Of a DNA stretch of 64,000 nucleotides, positions 23,593-35,177 are shown one piece after another; the first letter of the stretch is position 1, and every line of letters starts with the position of its first letter. The translations under genes and the position numbers were made by a program. This DNA is from Gremmenia infestans (lineage: Eukaryota > Ascomycota > Leotiomycetes > Helotiales > Hamatocanthoscyphaceae): the NCBI GenBank assembly GCA_032629725.1, contig JAFEVB010000015.1, positions 930,001 to 994,000 of the forward strand, given 5' to 3'. The notes beneath the pieces were generated by a model. That model had not been told where the DNA came from. It searched no databases and saw only the letters and a program-made list of their open reading frames with translations.

Positions 23593-24595
23593 AATTTCAT
23601 AAATTGAAAAGAAAAGAAATAGGAAGAGTGAACTCACTGTATGTTATGTGTGTAAGAGAGAAAGAGGCAGGCAGGCAAAACATCTTGTGCATTTCTAAAG
23701 GCGTTTGCTGGGACACCATACCTACCTAATCTGACTTGTTATGCTAGTTATATATAGGGTTGCATTCGAATGGAGTTTAGTCTGATATTGATATTGATGT
23801 TGATGTTGATATTATAGAGAGCAGGCATAGATGTGAATTCCAAACGTTGCTTTCTCTCTACAGTACATAAAACTACTTTTCGAATGGGTTGGCTCTTGTG
23901 CCATCCATCTATTTAATTTGAACAAGGAAGGCTTTGTTCACTTTGATTCTGAAGAGCAGCTTATTCGTTTGTATTCAAATCTATAATCTTTATGTATGTG
24001 TGTATGAATACTGCAGGTTGCTTATACCAGCTCCTTGTGGTATTATATTCAACATGGGCAAGAATTTGACGCTAGGGCCTCCGGGTGACCCCTTACTATT
24101 TGCAACATCTTTGTTCAGGTCATGTATTCGGGTGAAGATATTGTTGGTACTTTGTTTCACCAACGGACGACCAAGGAAAGAGCCAATTACTGTAGCCCTA
24201 GCTTAATGTGCTCGGTAATAGCCTCCGATGTCATTTATTCACTCATCGCAGTTCACGTCATTTCACATGCAGACAGACTAAAAACACCTGGGGTATGTCG
24301 TTGTATTCGAAGCCACAGCCTCTTCATTCCCCACCCATCCTGCCATCCTTCCAACCTTCCATAAACGTCCAAATATAACATTACATTTTACACATCGGCG
24401 GTTCCCCATCGGAACATATATATCGTTCCGAAGGACCAGCCGATCAGAACGCCACCAATGCAACGCCGTCTTCCCTCCATTCATGACAGCGTATTATTTC
24501 TTCGTGTCATGTCAAACAGAAACGCCTTCGCTTTCATTTGCCGCTAAATATTATAGCTACTCTTAAGATTCAAATAGATCTTAGCATTCGTTATA
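23593..24595. other. convergent intergenic region
   Basis: This holds the 3' UTRs of HUT1 and of the convergent phosphatase gene. A (GATATT/GATGTT)n tract lies at about 23783-23812. No gene supported. Confidence 0.5.
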
Positions 24596-26929
24596 TCAAA
24601 GGACATCATCGATTGATCGCGTGATGGGAGCTTCTCCCTTTGTGGGAGGACTCCGCGGGTCTTCGTCCACGGCTAGGGACATGCGTTGGCCAGGGGAAGG
24701 GAAGAAAGATGACCGAGGGAATTCGAAGACGCGAGGGGAGAAGAGGCCGGGTGTTGGTGGCGTTTCCAAGTCTTCTTTGGAGCTGAAACTTTGCGAGAAA
24801 TTCTGCAAGGGATTGGCTGTCATTTCTTCTACTCGTGGTGACATGAGTGCTTCCCAATCGTTTTCTTCCTGCCTTTTTGGCGGGGCAATCTCCATCTTGC
24901 TGGACATGTCACTGAACCCGAAATCGAAATCTGCGAACCGTGATGCCTGGGGTTCTGTAGCAGGCTCTTTCCTCTCTTCAAATTTGGCCACTGCCTCATC
25001 CCTGGCTGCAACGCTGGGAACAGAATTCCCACGAGCACGTGATGGGGTTGAAGGTAGATGAATAGCATCTGCTGAAACTGTCGGCCGGTGCTTCATTTGG
25101 GGTTTCTGCGGAGCTGCCGTCTCCTTCTCAACCTTCTTGCTATCGATGACCTTCTTGAAATCATTCAACGAGAACAGGAGCGACATGTTTGGATTCACCC
25201 AACGTGACTTCGCCTGTGCTAGTGCATATGCCTCTGTAGCTCCTAGGTCTTGGTTCATGTACATTCCGTAAGCGATTATAAGAGTTGCTGATCGACTAGC
25301 TCCTTGCTGGCAATGTACTAGAACTCGCTTCCCTTCCTTTGTTTTTGACTCGATGAGTTGGCATAGATCCCACAGCTCGTCCTTTACATCCGTGTTGTGA
25401 TCCCAAGGCACGTGAATATACTCAGGGATTTTTGTCTCCCCTAAAGGTTTCGGGGTAGTTGGCGATGATTCCGTAGAATTTGGGGGTTGCACTTCAAAAG
25501 CGGTTCTGAAAGACATCATCGTTGCGGCGGTATCTGGTTCCACCGGACTCATAGCTATGTCTGAAGATGAACTTCCATCGAAGGGAGTTTTTAAACGCAT
25601 ATTTTCTTTTTCCTTTTCTTCTAGCGCCTTGAAGGGGTTTTTGACTTCTCGAGCAACATTGAGAATGACGTCAAACTTCATAGCCTCCTCTAGTTTCGGT
25701 TCTAGGTAAAGGTGAACACTAGGTTCATGCATCAATATCGGGCCCTCTGGATACGAAGGCGATTTCGCGTCTTCTCCAGAATGTGGTCGATCAAAACTGT
25801 CACCTCCAACTGTGACTCCAGGTACCCTGGTAGCCATTTGAACACTGGCAGGGGCTTCTAGATCTACGTCTTCACTGATCGTGAACGTGTTGGTTGGAAT
25901 ATTTGATTCCTTAAACCGCGATGGTCCAAAAGACTTCCCTCCACCCAATGTCATGCCTCCAGCAGGACCATATCCAGGAGTCGATATAATTTGGGGAGAT
26001 GAGACAGAATGCTTTAAGCTTCTTCTTTGTAACATAGTTGGCAATCTAGGAGACGCTATTGGTTCCACCAAAATTGGTACACTGTTGGTGGCTCCAGTAT
26101 TCAGACTCAGTAAGCTCGGCTTTTTCCTGGGAGGATTGGCCGGGGGTTTGATAAATGAGGGCGAAGATGGTTCAGATGCTTGGATTTGGAATGCACCACT
26201 GTTAGAATTAAGATTGAGGGCGAGAGCCTTTGGATTTTTGGATTTTCGGGGCGAGGGCGATGTCATAGGTCGGATATTGTTAAGTGGTAATTGATTGGGA
26301 GTGTCGGCCATCTTGAGACGTTGGAAAGCGTCTAAGCCAAAGGTCGATCCGGAGAATGAAGATAAGGGTATTAAGGTGATAGGGGATTCTGGAGAAGACG
26401 AAGGAGAAGGATCTGATAGTGAAGACGAATCAACCGTCGATATCGTTGTCGTGGGCGAGGAGTCTGTAGAATCCGAGGTCTGAGTAGAAGTACTCTCTCG
26501 GTGTTGGTGCGAATGTAATTGTGATTCCAAGTCTGAATCTGTTTGTTGCGTTTCGTTTGTGCTCGATTGTTGTGACCTTGTTTCTCGTTGTGGCTCGAAC
26601 TTCGCTCCTGACAGCTTCGGGGTTGGAGATAATTCGGGACTTTCTGCCACCGTCCCCATGTCGTACACAGACATGAATGACGGTATGTGGTTCTCATACA
26701 TCCTGGTACTCGCGGCTGATGGCATCTTCACAGAATATTGAGGCCCTGTTCCTCTCACTCCCCGAGACTGCCGCAACTTCCTCCCTTGTGTTTCGGCTGC
26801 ACTCGATACTGCCGTTCGTTCTGGAGAAGGGGGCGATGAAATGGTGACAGCAGTGAATGATCTCTTCAAGGTTCGATTGTTAGCATGCTGAAGGTCTAGA
26901 AGAGGTGCCATGATTTGGGACGTAGTCAT
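24596..26929 (-). CDS. MSG5: dual-specificity MAP-kinase phosphatase, Msg5-like
   Basis: A single exon encodes 777 aa from the ATG at 26929 (MTTSQIMAPLLD). A second in-frame ATG seven codons on has a better context. The first 400 residues are Ser/Pro-rich and disordered, with a dense Ser/Thr stretch (about 130-190). The phosphatase domain starts at HLYLEPKLEEAMKFDVILNV and is interrupted by about 85 residues before IPEYIHVPWDHNTD, which supplies the general-acid Asp region. The signature HCQQGASRS has catalytic Cys540 and the phosphate-binding Arg. Yeast Msg5 dephosphorylates MAP kinases of the cell-wall-integrity and pheromone pathways. The long tail ends with a disordered, Pro-rich region. 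The split domain and long flanks fit filamentous-fungal Msg5 proteins. Confidence 0.85.
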   Translation of the reverse strand: MTTSQIMAPLLDLQHANNRTLKRSFTAVTISSPPSPERTAVSSAAETQGRKLRQSRGVRGTGPQYSVKMPSAASTRMYENHIPSFMSVYDMGTVAESPELSPTPKLSGAKFEPQRETRSQQSSTNETQQTDSDLESQLHSHQHRESTSTQTSDSTDSSPTTTISTVDSSSLSDPSPSSSPESPITLIPLSSFSGSTFGLDAFQRLKMADTPNQLPLNNIRPMTSPSPRKSKNPKALALNLNSNSGAFQIQASEPSSPSFIKPPANPPRKKPSLLSLNTGATNSVPILVEPIASPRLPTMLQRRSLKHSVSSPQIISTPGYGPAGGMTLGGGKSFGPSRFKESNIPTNTFTISEDVDLEAPASVQMATRVPGVTVGGDSFDRPHSGEDAKSPSYPEGPILMHEPSVHLYLEPKLEEAMKFDVILNVAREVKNPFKALEEKEKENMRLKTPFDGSSSSDIAMSPVEPDTAATMMSFRTAFEVQPPNSTESSPTTPKPLGETKIPEYIHVPWDHNTDVKDELWDLCQLIESKTKEGKRVLVHCQQGASRSATLIIAYGMYMNQDLGATEAYALAQAKSRWVNPNMSLLFSLNDFKKVIDSKKVEKETAAPQKPQMKHRPTVSADAIHLPSTPSRARGNSVPSVAARDEAVAKFEERKEPATEPQASRFADFDFGFSDMSSKMEIAPPKRQEENDWEALMSPRVEEMTANPLQNFSQSFSSKEDLETPPTPGLFSPRVFEFPRSSFFPSPGQRMSLAVDEDPRSPPTKGEAPITRSIDDVL

Positions 26930-29900
26930 AAAGAATGGAGAAATAGAAGAGGGGCTTTGGATCCATTGTGTCTGCTTAGAGGGAGGGCTGAACAAGCGCA
27001 AACATCGTGTGTCCTGACACTGACGGGTTGCTTGCAAGTTCTTTGGCAGACGCAGAATGTAGTGTGGGGGAAACAAATGCAAAATGGAGGAGAAGATTTA
27101 CCAGCGATCTATGCGGCGCTTCGGAGCAGGCTGATTTGATGGCAGACCCTCAGGCTTAGCGCCGTCAAATGTACCAGCGGATGAACGCGCCTCGATACTT
27201 CGAATTACCAAATAGGGGGTGATGCCGCAAGCCTGTAATCGGAAACGGTATCGTTTGAGTGCCACACGAAAGCCCGCAACAGCCAAGAGCCAACAGCCTC
27301 GATCAGATCAAATACAGCTTAATGGGTGGGTGGAGTAGGGCTGTGGAGGCGAGGTTTTCCCGTAGTGCGCCGTCGGAGTTCGAGATGCGGCAGGGCCACT
27401 GGAGCGCTCTGATGCAGAGTGCTGCGCAACGCCTGGCTGGAGTGTTGGTGTTGATGTTGACAGTCGCAGAGCACGCAGCAAGCACACCGAGTATAATAAG
27501 AAAGACACTATTTAGAAAGTTAGGGTCAAGGAAGAACGAACGAACGAACGAAGATGCCTCGATGGTGTTGGCGAGAGACAGGGCAGGGGGGCAGGACAGC
27601 AGGGGGTGGCTCTACTCTAACTAAAGAGTGAAGTGAACGAGTAGTGAGTGTCAGCTTGCTTGCAGCCCGTCGAGCCAGTGAGAACAAGGCGAGTTTATGC
27701 ACGATCCAAAAATAGCCTCTGCAAGGGTGGTGGGCGCCAACCAGCGGCGAATAGCCGTCAAGGGAAAAGAGGGATTGACTTACAGCCAAAGGCCAGAACA
27801 GAACAAGAGCGGCCGGCCACAGGACGTTTGCTGGGTTGAGTTGGTCGTGTTGTGGCAATCGAATCAGCTGCCAGAATCTCTGTCTACGGTTATTCCGGGA
27901 AACCACTCAAACCTCTTGCTGTGAAAGGGATTGATTCGATTGGTGTATGTGGCAGAAGGTGTGTGGTTGAGGTTGCGGTTGCGGTCCTGGTCGCGATTCG
28001 GATTGTTCGTTGCAGAAGTATAAAGAATCTGCTATAAAGATGAAGCCATGAAAGGGCCTTGGTATAATTATCGGTTATTAAGGAATGCGTTGACGATGGG
28101 ATGATGGGTTTTGTTTCGGTCGCTCTGCCTCCTATGCACGCACAAAGGAAGGGCCAAGGAGTGTCCTGTTTGTTGCTGGCGCCCTCTGAAGTATCACCGC
28201 GTTTGAATTGAACTGAAATGCTGGACAGTAAAAAGGGTACTACTGTAAGAGTATCGTAATAGAAATCGAAGAGTTTGCAAGGCGCCGGTCTTTGCAAAGA
28301 ATCCTGGGGTTTCGTCGTGTTTGAAGCCAATGATCCGCCAAAGGATTTCTCGAGGGACAAAGGCGCTTGTTTACGACCGCGAGCGGAGGACGTTCGCAAA
28401 AGTGACGATGGGGGGAGGAGAGAAGCAAAGGCCAGTGGAGGTGCCGTACGGCAATGGTAACTCGATTATAGATCCATGGCTCTTCAATAGACGGGCGGTG
28501 TAGGTGGGAGGGTGGATGAGTAGATGGATGGATGGATGGAGAGCCAGCAGGAGCAGAAGGCAAAAGAAAAGCTGGTGTTTATTTAGAGAGAGAAAAAGGA
28601 TGGACTACGAGTAAGAAGCCTCACTCACTTCATTCTTCTGTGTAAATTTACGAAGGTACTTGCGAGTAGGTACGGTACTCTACCAGGTAGTAGGTACTGT
28701 GCACACTCACGCTGAACTGAACTGCCCCAGCCTCGGGTTCTCCACTCTTAATGATTGGCCAGTCCACTCTACCCTTGCCCCCTCGTTCTTCTCCTCCCTC
28801 TTCTTGATGAAACATTAGCTTGGACGGGATTTCGTTAGTGGGGAGAAGTGAAGCCGAAACCCTTCTTGGAATAGTTCTCCTGAATATTGCTTCTATCTTC
28901 GGAAATTAGTCTGCCTTAACCTGAAGCTGAATCTGACGCGGGATGCTATTTCAAAATACTGTAAATACCCTTCACGTGTTCTCCGTACAGTACTATGATA
29001 ATACCGAAGTAGCTTTATTTCAGTCCGTTTTGACGCTGTTCCTACTCCTACACTGCTACAGTAGGTAAATAACGCAACTCCCCCCCTTTCATCTGTGCTT
29101 TGCTGCTGTACTTCGTAGATCTGCTCTTTCTTGCACGACTCTTATGTCGTGTGCCTCGAGTTCTTCTGACTCTCATCATCTCATCATCTCATGCTTCACC
29201 AGATCGCTTTGTCCCCACGTGAACATGGCTCTTGATGCACGCAGACTCTGTGCATATTTCACCTGCCCTTTCGATGCTCTGACCTGTCTTTCGATCATGA
29301 CGCCTTCTTCCTACGGAATCCACTTCATCGAGTTCACTACGAATTCCCTTCCTTCGCTCTCTTCCGGAGAGCCATCCATCCATCGGGACTACCGTAGGAG
29401 CCGGCAACGGCTAGGTACCGATTCGAGAAAATGCACTGCGTCCGTTTCTGTCCTACTGTTGTTTCTATCATTAGAATCCGCGGGGATCATTCGGAGAAGA
29501 GGGCGTAGTGGGCCACCAGATGGCCCGACGGTTTTGAATATTAATCGTATTAATCCTTCCCACCCTATAGTGTAAAAATTTTTGGTGGTAATTGTTTGCC
29601 TCTGAAGCCGTGCAAGAACTTTCTTCAGCACGTTCCTTTCTCGCGTGCCTCGAATAGCACGAATGCTCCAATACATCATCCCAGCTCAAGTGAGTAGTTT
29701 CACCTTGTAGATTTCCATATACCGCGAACAAGCTGGAGTGTTTTCTCACCAAACATTTCATCTCTTTTCAGATCAATCGCCATGTTCATCGTTGCGACAT
29801 CCAATTTGTTTTTCGATCCCAAACCTTCGGACTCTTGATGACCCAACCACTGAGAACACGGCATCCCATCGCTGAATAAAAAAATCATAAGTCCCTGGTA

Positions 29901-31319
29901 CGGAATAGCCTCAAGAATGAGTGATATGGCCTTACTAAACCAGCTATATTTTGGCAGTAGAAACACTAATCAGTGACTTTCCACACTACTAGAAACTCCA
30001 TCAATGGTTTTATATTTCGCCATTCAGTAATTAACACAGGCCTTCAACCACAGGCGAATGGACAATGAGACATGGAAGAAAATAATCCATCAGGGAGATC
30101 ACCCGGGAATGTCTCATAATACCTACTACTTCCCCACTAGGTTTTTAATAGATCATAGCCCTCCGTGAGCATAAGAGAGTAGATTTATACATCCCTTCAG
30201 CCTCATTCATACTTGGTGTTGGTGGTGTCTCAAGGATCACTAGGCCACTGGCTACAAGAAGAGCACTAGAGAAATATGTTCCAGGACACAAGTGAAATCA
30301 ACATCAAGCAGAAGCTTCAAGCTCTCAAAGTCTTTATTGATGTCCCTGGACATCTGGGACATTTATAGAAGTACGCAATACGTATGTACGTTGTGCAATC
30401 TCCGCCTTCTCCCCAGATGTCGTACAGTGGTATACGGAGTACTGCGGCAGCAAATAATTTGAAGACTTCAACTTGGTCTATCATTGGTGGACGGGGACGG
30501 GTACACGCCACGAAGCTGCAGGCGTGGCGGGGGTAAACACCCCTATCCAATAAATTAGCGGGAGACCTTGCCCTTGCCCTGCCCTAGAAAACTCTTTGAC
30601 AATTTTGGATGTATGGCCGTGAATAAATTGTTGCCGAACATCTGAAACAGATTCTCATTGCTTTAAACCGGTCGAGTCAAAAGACCGGCGGTTATCTTTC
30701 TGGCTGGCTGCAGAGGTAAATTAAAGAAGACCAAGAAAAGGCCGTAAAAGCTGTTGTTACTAGACATAAGCTTCTGCCAAAGTCTCCCAACCCCCCTACT
30801 CAATAGATGCTGGACTGCATGAACCAAAGCAACTACTGCAGGTCCAGCGGCGGTAGAACATCGAAGCCCTGGACCTCGCCGGTGCCATCGGATGGTTTAT
30901 GGGTGAGAGATACAGAAGGTTGGTATATTTCAGGGGTGGAGTAGACCTTTTGGGAATACCGCGCCTCTCACGCAACTCCTCGTGGGAATAACGTGGCTGG
31001 TATCTTTCCTGCGGGACATGAAAAACGATCTAGAGAACTCCAAGTATGCCCATATCAGACGATTTGGGCCACTTGTAGATATATCTCGCGTGCCTATAGT
31101 AAGTACATGAATAGTGAGCCGAGTGTGTGATGGGGCTGCATATGCCTACCAAGACCAGGACCAGAGTAGGATGGGATGGAAAGTTATAGTTTTTGGGCAT
31201 TCCTCACCAAATTGAATTAACAGACCTGTCTGGTTCCCTCCCTCCTTACTTCCTTCCATCCTTCACTTCTCCCAGCTCTTCCGTGTTGTTGGCTTTGTTT
31301 GCTCCCAGTACGGAGTAAC
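26930..31319. other. 4.4-kb gap with no firm gene
   Basis: The first part probably holds the leader and promoter of the phosphatase. A GATG microsatellite lies at about 28523-28540. Around 29480-29966 (minus strand) a weak two-exon open frame may be an orphan gene or relic (see findings). Other open frames overlap on both strands and look random. No tRNA, transposase or reverse transcriptase was seen. Confidence 0.45.
28523..28540 (+). repeat. GATG tetranucleotide microsatellite
   Basis: About 4.5 perfect copies of GATG within a G-rich flank. Confidence 0.85.
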
Positions 31320-34017
31320 ATGGAACATCCACATCCTACTTATGATATCAATGATCTGAGGCGCGATACTGCTAGTCGGCTACCGCGGGGGTCAGTGATG
31401 CACGGTCAACCTGATTCCTTAGTCCACGCGAAGCAACAGCAGCACCAGGACCAGGACCGAGACCTCATCAATACTCGTAGTAGTGCCAATAATAATAGCA
31501 CGACAACACATAATACAGCAAGGAACAACAGCGTCGCCCACCGCAATCGCACCTACTCCACAAGTTCCATCGCAGTTCCTAGAAAACCACCACGCCGGCT
31601 CACGCACCCTCTCCCTCTTTCCAACGTCGACCGCGAATCTATATCCATCTCTTCTGCTCCTGCGCAACCGAAGGGCCAGCCCACGTCCACGAAGCCAGAC
31701 AGGAGGATACCTGCATCACATTCACGGAATGGGCTACTAGAAGAATTCTGGTCTGGACCTCCCCCGGCGATGATCACCCAGGGTTCCTACAAAATAGACA
31801 CAACATCGACCACAGACTGGGTTGCATCGCAACAGCAACAATCCCTCGTTTCTCCAACTTCTGGCGACGGGTTGCCGTCTCCCAACCCAGCAGAACCGCT
31901 CTCTGCGAGGTCTGGGAACGATAACAGTGGATCGCGACCTTTGATCAAACCTATTCGCGGCTTCAAGCCCTCTTCGCGCAAAAGCGCAGAGATGGACTCG
32001 CGCCGTATATCTACAGGCACAGTTATGGGTTTGGACGGATACACCCGTCCGAAAAGATCGTCCAATCAGACGGAACAAGATGAGCACAATAGCGACGATA
32101 GCGATTTATTCCTACGGGCTGCGAGAGAAGAGGAGTTGGCGCGTGCTGGGGACTCCCTGAGCCGCACGGATAGCAGAATGGTAAGACATGCGATACTCTG
32201 TTTCATAAATTCCCCCATCCCCACCCTGCTTTCCTTCTTCAAGTTTCATACATACTATAAGCATCGAAGTCCAGAAGGTGTCTATATACTTATTAACGTT
32301 GTACTTCTAGTCCCGAATCGGCCAACGTCCATCCCTTCCTCCCTCGAATCTCTCATTCCAATCCTCAACTTCTCGTCGACGCGGATCCGACCAAGAGAGC
32401 TCTAATGCATCACGCACAATGGAAGAACATGGAAATGTTGGACAGGCACTTACTTACCGTCCATCGGAGAGAGAACGAGCCCCAACAGCTCTCGATGAAC
32501 TCAATCGAAGTCGGTTATACGGAGTCAATCCTCGTTCTAACCCTACTACGCCTACCAGTAGAACATTTGGAAGCCGAGAAATATCTCCGGAATCTGCATC
32601 ACATGGCAGAAGAGGTTCCATACCAGACCCCGCTTCTGTATTACCACCACGCGCGTCGTACAGGCAGTCAAACCTGTCATATTCGGCTCCTCGAACTTAC
32701 AACTCGTCCCCTCTTGTGTCACGATCAACGGACATGCATGAGGTGCCCGAGACACCTCGCGGAGTAGAAGGCACCGAGTCAACCGTGTCAACAACAGCAC
32801 CATCGACTGTTTGGGACGAGTTGGAAGATCTCAAGTCCCGGATACATCGACTCGAATTGACTGGAAAACTCCCCGCTACCTCTGGTGCTGCAATTTCTCG
32901 AGCTTCAACTGATCGACCACACACTGCTACGACGACTGTAACCACAATGTCGAGTTCTCCAAAACGAGCTCGCGGCCATAGTATATCGCCAACAGAAGCT
33001 ACCGGTGGAGAAGTACAACTACATGAAGTTCATCCTCTTCTACACGCCGCGTTGGCCAAGTCTAAGCCACTCCTTACTTCTGAGGTATACAAGGCGTTAG
33101 AGGCCACTACTTCAGATGCCCTTGCAATCGCTTCAATGATGGGGTCATCAGGTCAACCTGGACCCAATTCAAGCTCACAATCAACAGTCGGAGGATCGGG
33201 ACTCTCGGACCGGCAAGTGCGCCGCAAAGCAGACAGCTTGTGCCGCAGTCTGACCGAATTGTGCTTGGCCCTGTCTGATGGGAAAACGGATAATGTTCTG
33301 CCAGCAACTATTTTGACCGCTAATAGGCCAAGCAATCGCGAACTGGAGGTACTAGATAGTGTGGAAGAGGACAATATTCAACACCAAGCATTGAGCACGG
33401 ATCTCCTTCGAGTCAAGTCCAGTCCGAGAGCTCTCAGTCGGCTTGAACAGCGGAGAAGTAGCCTCCTTGCCACGAGCTCATTACCCAGTCCTCGATACGC
33501 CCCGTCCGATGCTGGCACTCCTACACAGTCGTCTATGGGTGGGCGTCGAACCTCTTTGCTGCTTCGCAACCGACGTGGAACAACTGAGGAACTAGAAGAT
33601 GAAGACGAAACGCGATTCCGGGCACCTTCGAGGGCAACCACCGAAGTTGGCAGAATGAGGGGATCTCCAAGAGAATATGTCTCCCAGGAGCCCTTGCCAG
33701 ACAGGCTTTCTGTCCAATCTGCGCTACCTGTCAGGAGGCATTATGCGACGTCAAGTCTTCCTAATGCGGTAGCAGCACCGGCACCAATACCGCCCCCCAC
33801 AAATCTCGGTGGCAGGCGGTACTTGGACCGTACTGACCGGTCGACGCCTGAGAGGGATAATCAGAATGCGGTGGGCCGATTGAAGGAAGAGCGTGTGCAG
33901 AGGAAATTATCCATCGGCCAAGGCTTCGGTCTAGGAAGAACCGGCAGTCTTACGAGGAGAACACGGCAACCCAGTGGTATGGAATCATCTGCAGGGCAGA
34001 ACGGCGGATATCAATAA
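31320..34017 (+). CDS. large disordered fungal-specific protein, function unknown
   Basis: Exons 31320..32180 and 32311..34017 join in phase 0 to give 855 aa; the 130-nt intron has GTAAGA and TTCTAG ends. The start is MEHPHPTYDI. The chain is rich in Ser, Thr, Arg and Pro with many SP/TP and RRxS-like sites. One short segment looks structured: TVWDELEDLKSRIHRLELTG (about 465-485), a probable coiled coil, followed by KLPATSGAA. A second conserved-looking block is VHPLLHAALAKSKPLLTSEV with helices to about 630 (RRKADSLCRSLTELCLALSD). No signal peptide or membrane segment. I recognise the pattern from fungal proteins annotated only as hypothetical, some mislabelled LPXTG because of the KLPATSG string. 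No function is proposed. Confidence 0.8.
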
Positions 34018-35177
34018 AACATGATCTACAGATTCATTCCCTTTGTAACAACAAGACATTTTCTGGAGTTCGGAGCTAGTATATGAAAGGGATGGAAGAC
34101 TTCAAAAGGGGAAATAGGCATTCGCGTATTCTTTTTAATCAGCATTTGGTGGCAGCTGTGTCTTGATACTTACATCGAGAAGGAGCACTTTTCGAAATAC
34201 CCCAAGAAGGGAGACCTCGGTACATACGAAGGCACGAAATGAATATATGGATTTATAAGGAAGCAATGAGGCGTATTCGAAGAGCAGAGCTCGATTTTCT
34301 TGTCTGATGGCCTAACTTGCTTCACTGCGTATATTTTCGGTTCAATCGTTTGATGGACCAATGGAGTGGAGCTTGGATGTTGTCCTTGTAGTATATTTTG
34401 GGCGAGGGGTGGTATTGGTGCTTCTAGAGAGCTCCGGGCGGCTTCTTTAGAGTGACGCCGATTCAGGAATGTATAACAATTTCGGTGGTCTGTTACAAGT
34501 CCAAGAACGATGTGATGTCTGTTCTTTCGACCCAGCAATCCATGATCCATCTCATGGGTTGGTTCTCATTTCATCTGCAACTTGTATGCCCTTCCTATGC
34601 AAACTTGCATTGTCTGGTCGCCTCATTTTCTTTCCTGTGCATTTGCCTCATCTCAACTGAACGGCAGTCAACTGAGCTAAATGTTGTGGATTGGGTTTAT
34701 TGTAAGTGGGAAGAAAATGCAGGTCCAATAGCCAAGACATGTATGTAGTGATTCCTCCTCTGCCTCCCCCCACGCCTCTTCCAACTGACAACTACGAATA
34801 TATTAAATATCAGCCTCATTTCAAGCCATGCCCGCAGTGCCCACTCCAGGCACTATATATGCAAGATCACTGACATCCTATTGCGTTCAAACCATATACA
34901 TTGCTACCGGATGAGGCTGCAGGTGGCGCATTTCATTGGTGCCAGATCCCTGGACAGACAGCCTCGCTGCGAGTGAGCGAATGCATTGTGAGCAAGCGGT
35001 GTGGCCTCACTTATGATTTTTGTATAAGGAATGCTTAGATTCTCACGATAGATGGATCCTTGGAGTTTTACACATGTGCTTGTGCTTGTGCACGGTCGTC
35101 ACGGTCTAAAACTTACTACTTAGTTGGTTTTATAATACTATAGGTATTTTTACAGAACGTAATTAAGGAGTTAGAAA
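34018..35177. other. intergenic region
   Basis: This is the 3' UTR of the disordered-protein gene and the promoter of the next gene. Nothing else is supported. Confidence 0.5.

Noticed and set aside
26930..27082. Longer start for the Msg5-like phosphatase
   Set aside because: The extension begins at a non-ATG codon; the first in-frame ATG is at 26929.
29144..29575. 143-codon open frame on the plus strand
   Set aside because: Random composition, overlapped by open frames on the other strand, no splice or domain support.
32870..32900. LPXTG-like cell-wall anchor (KLPATSG)
   Set aside because: Internal, no signal peptide, no C-terminal membrane segment, and fungi have no sortase.
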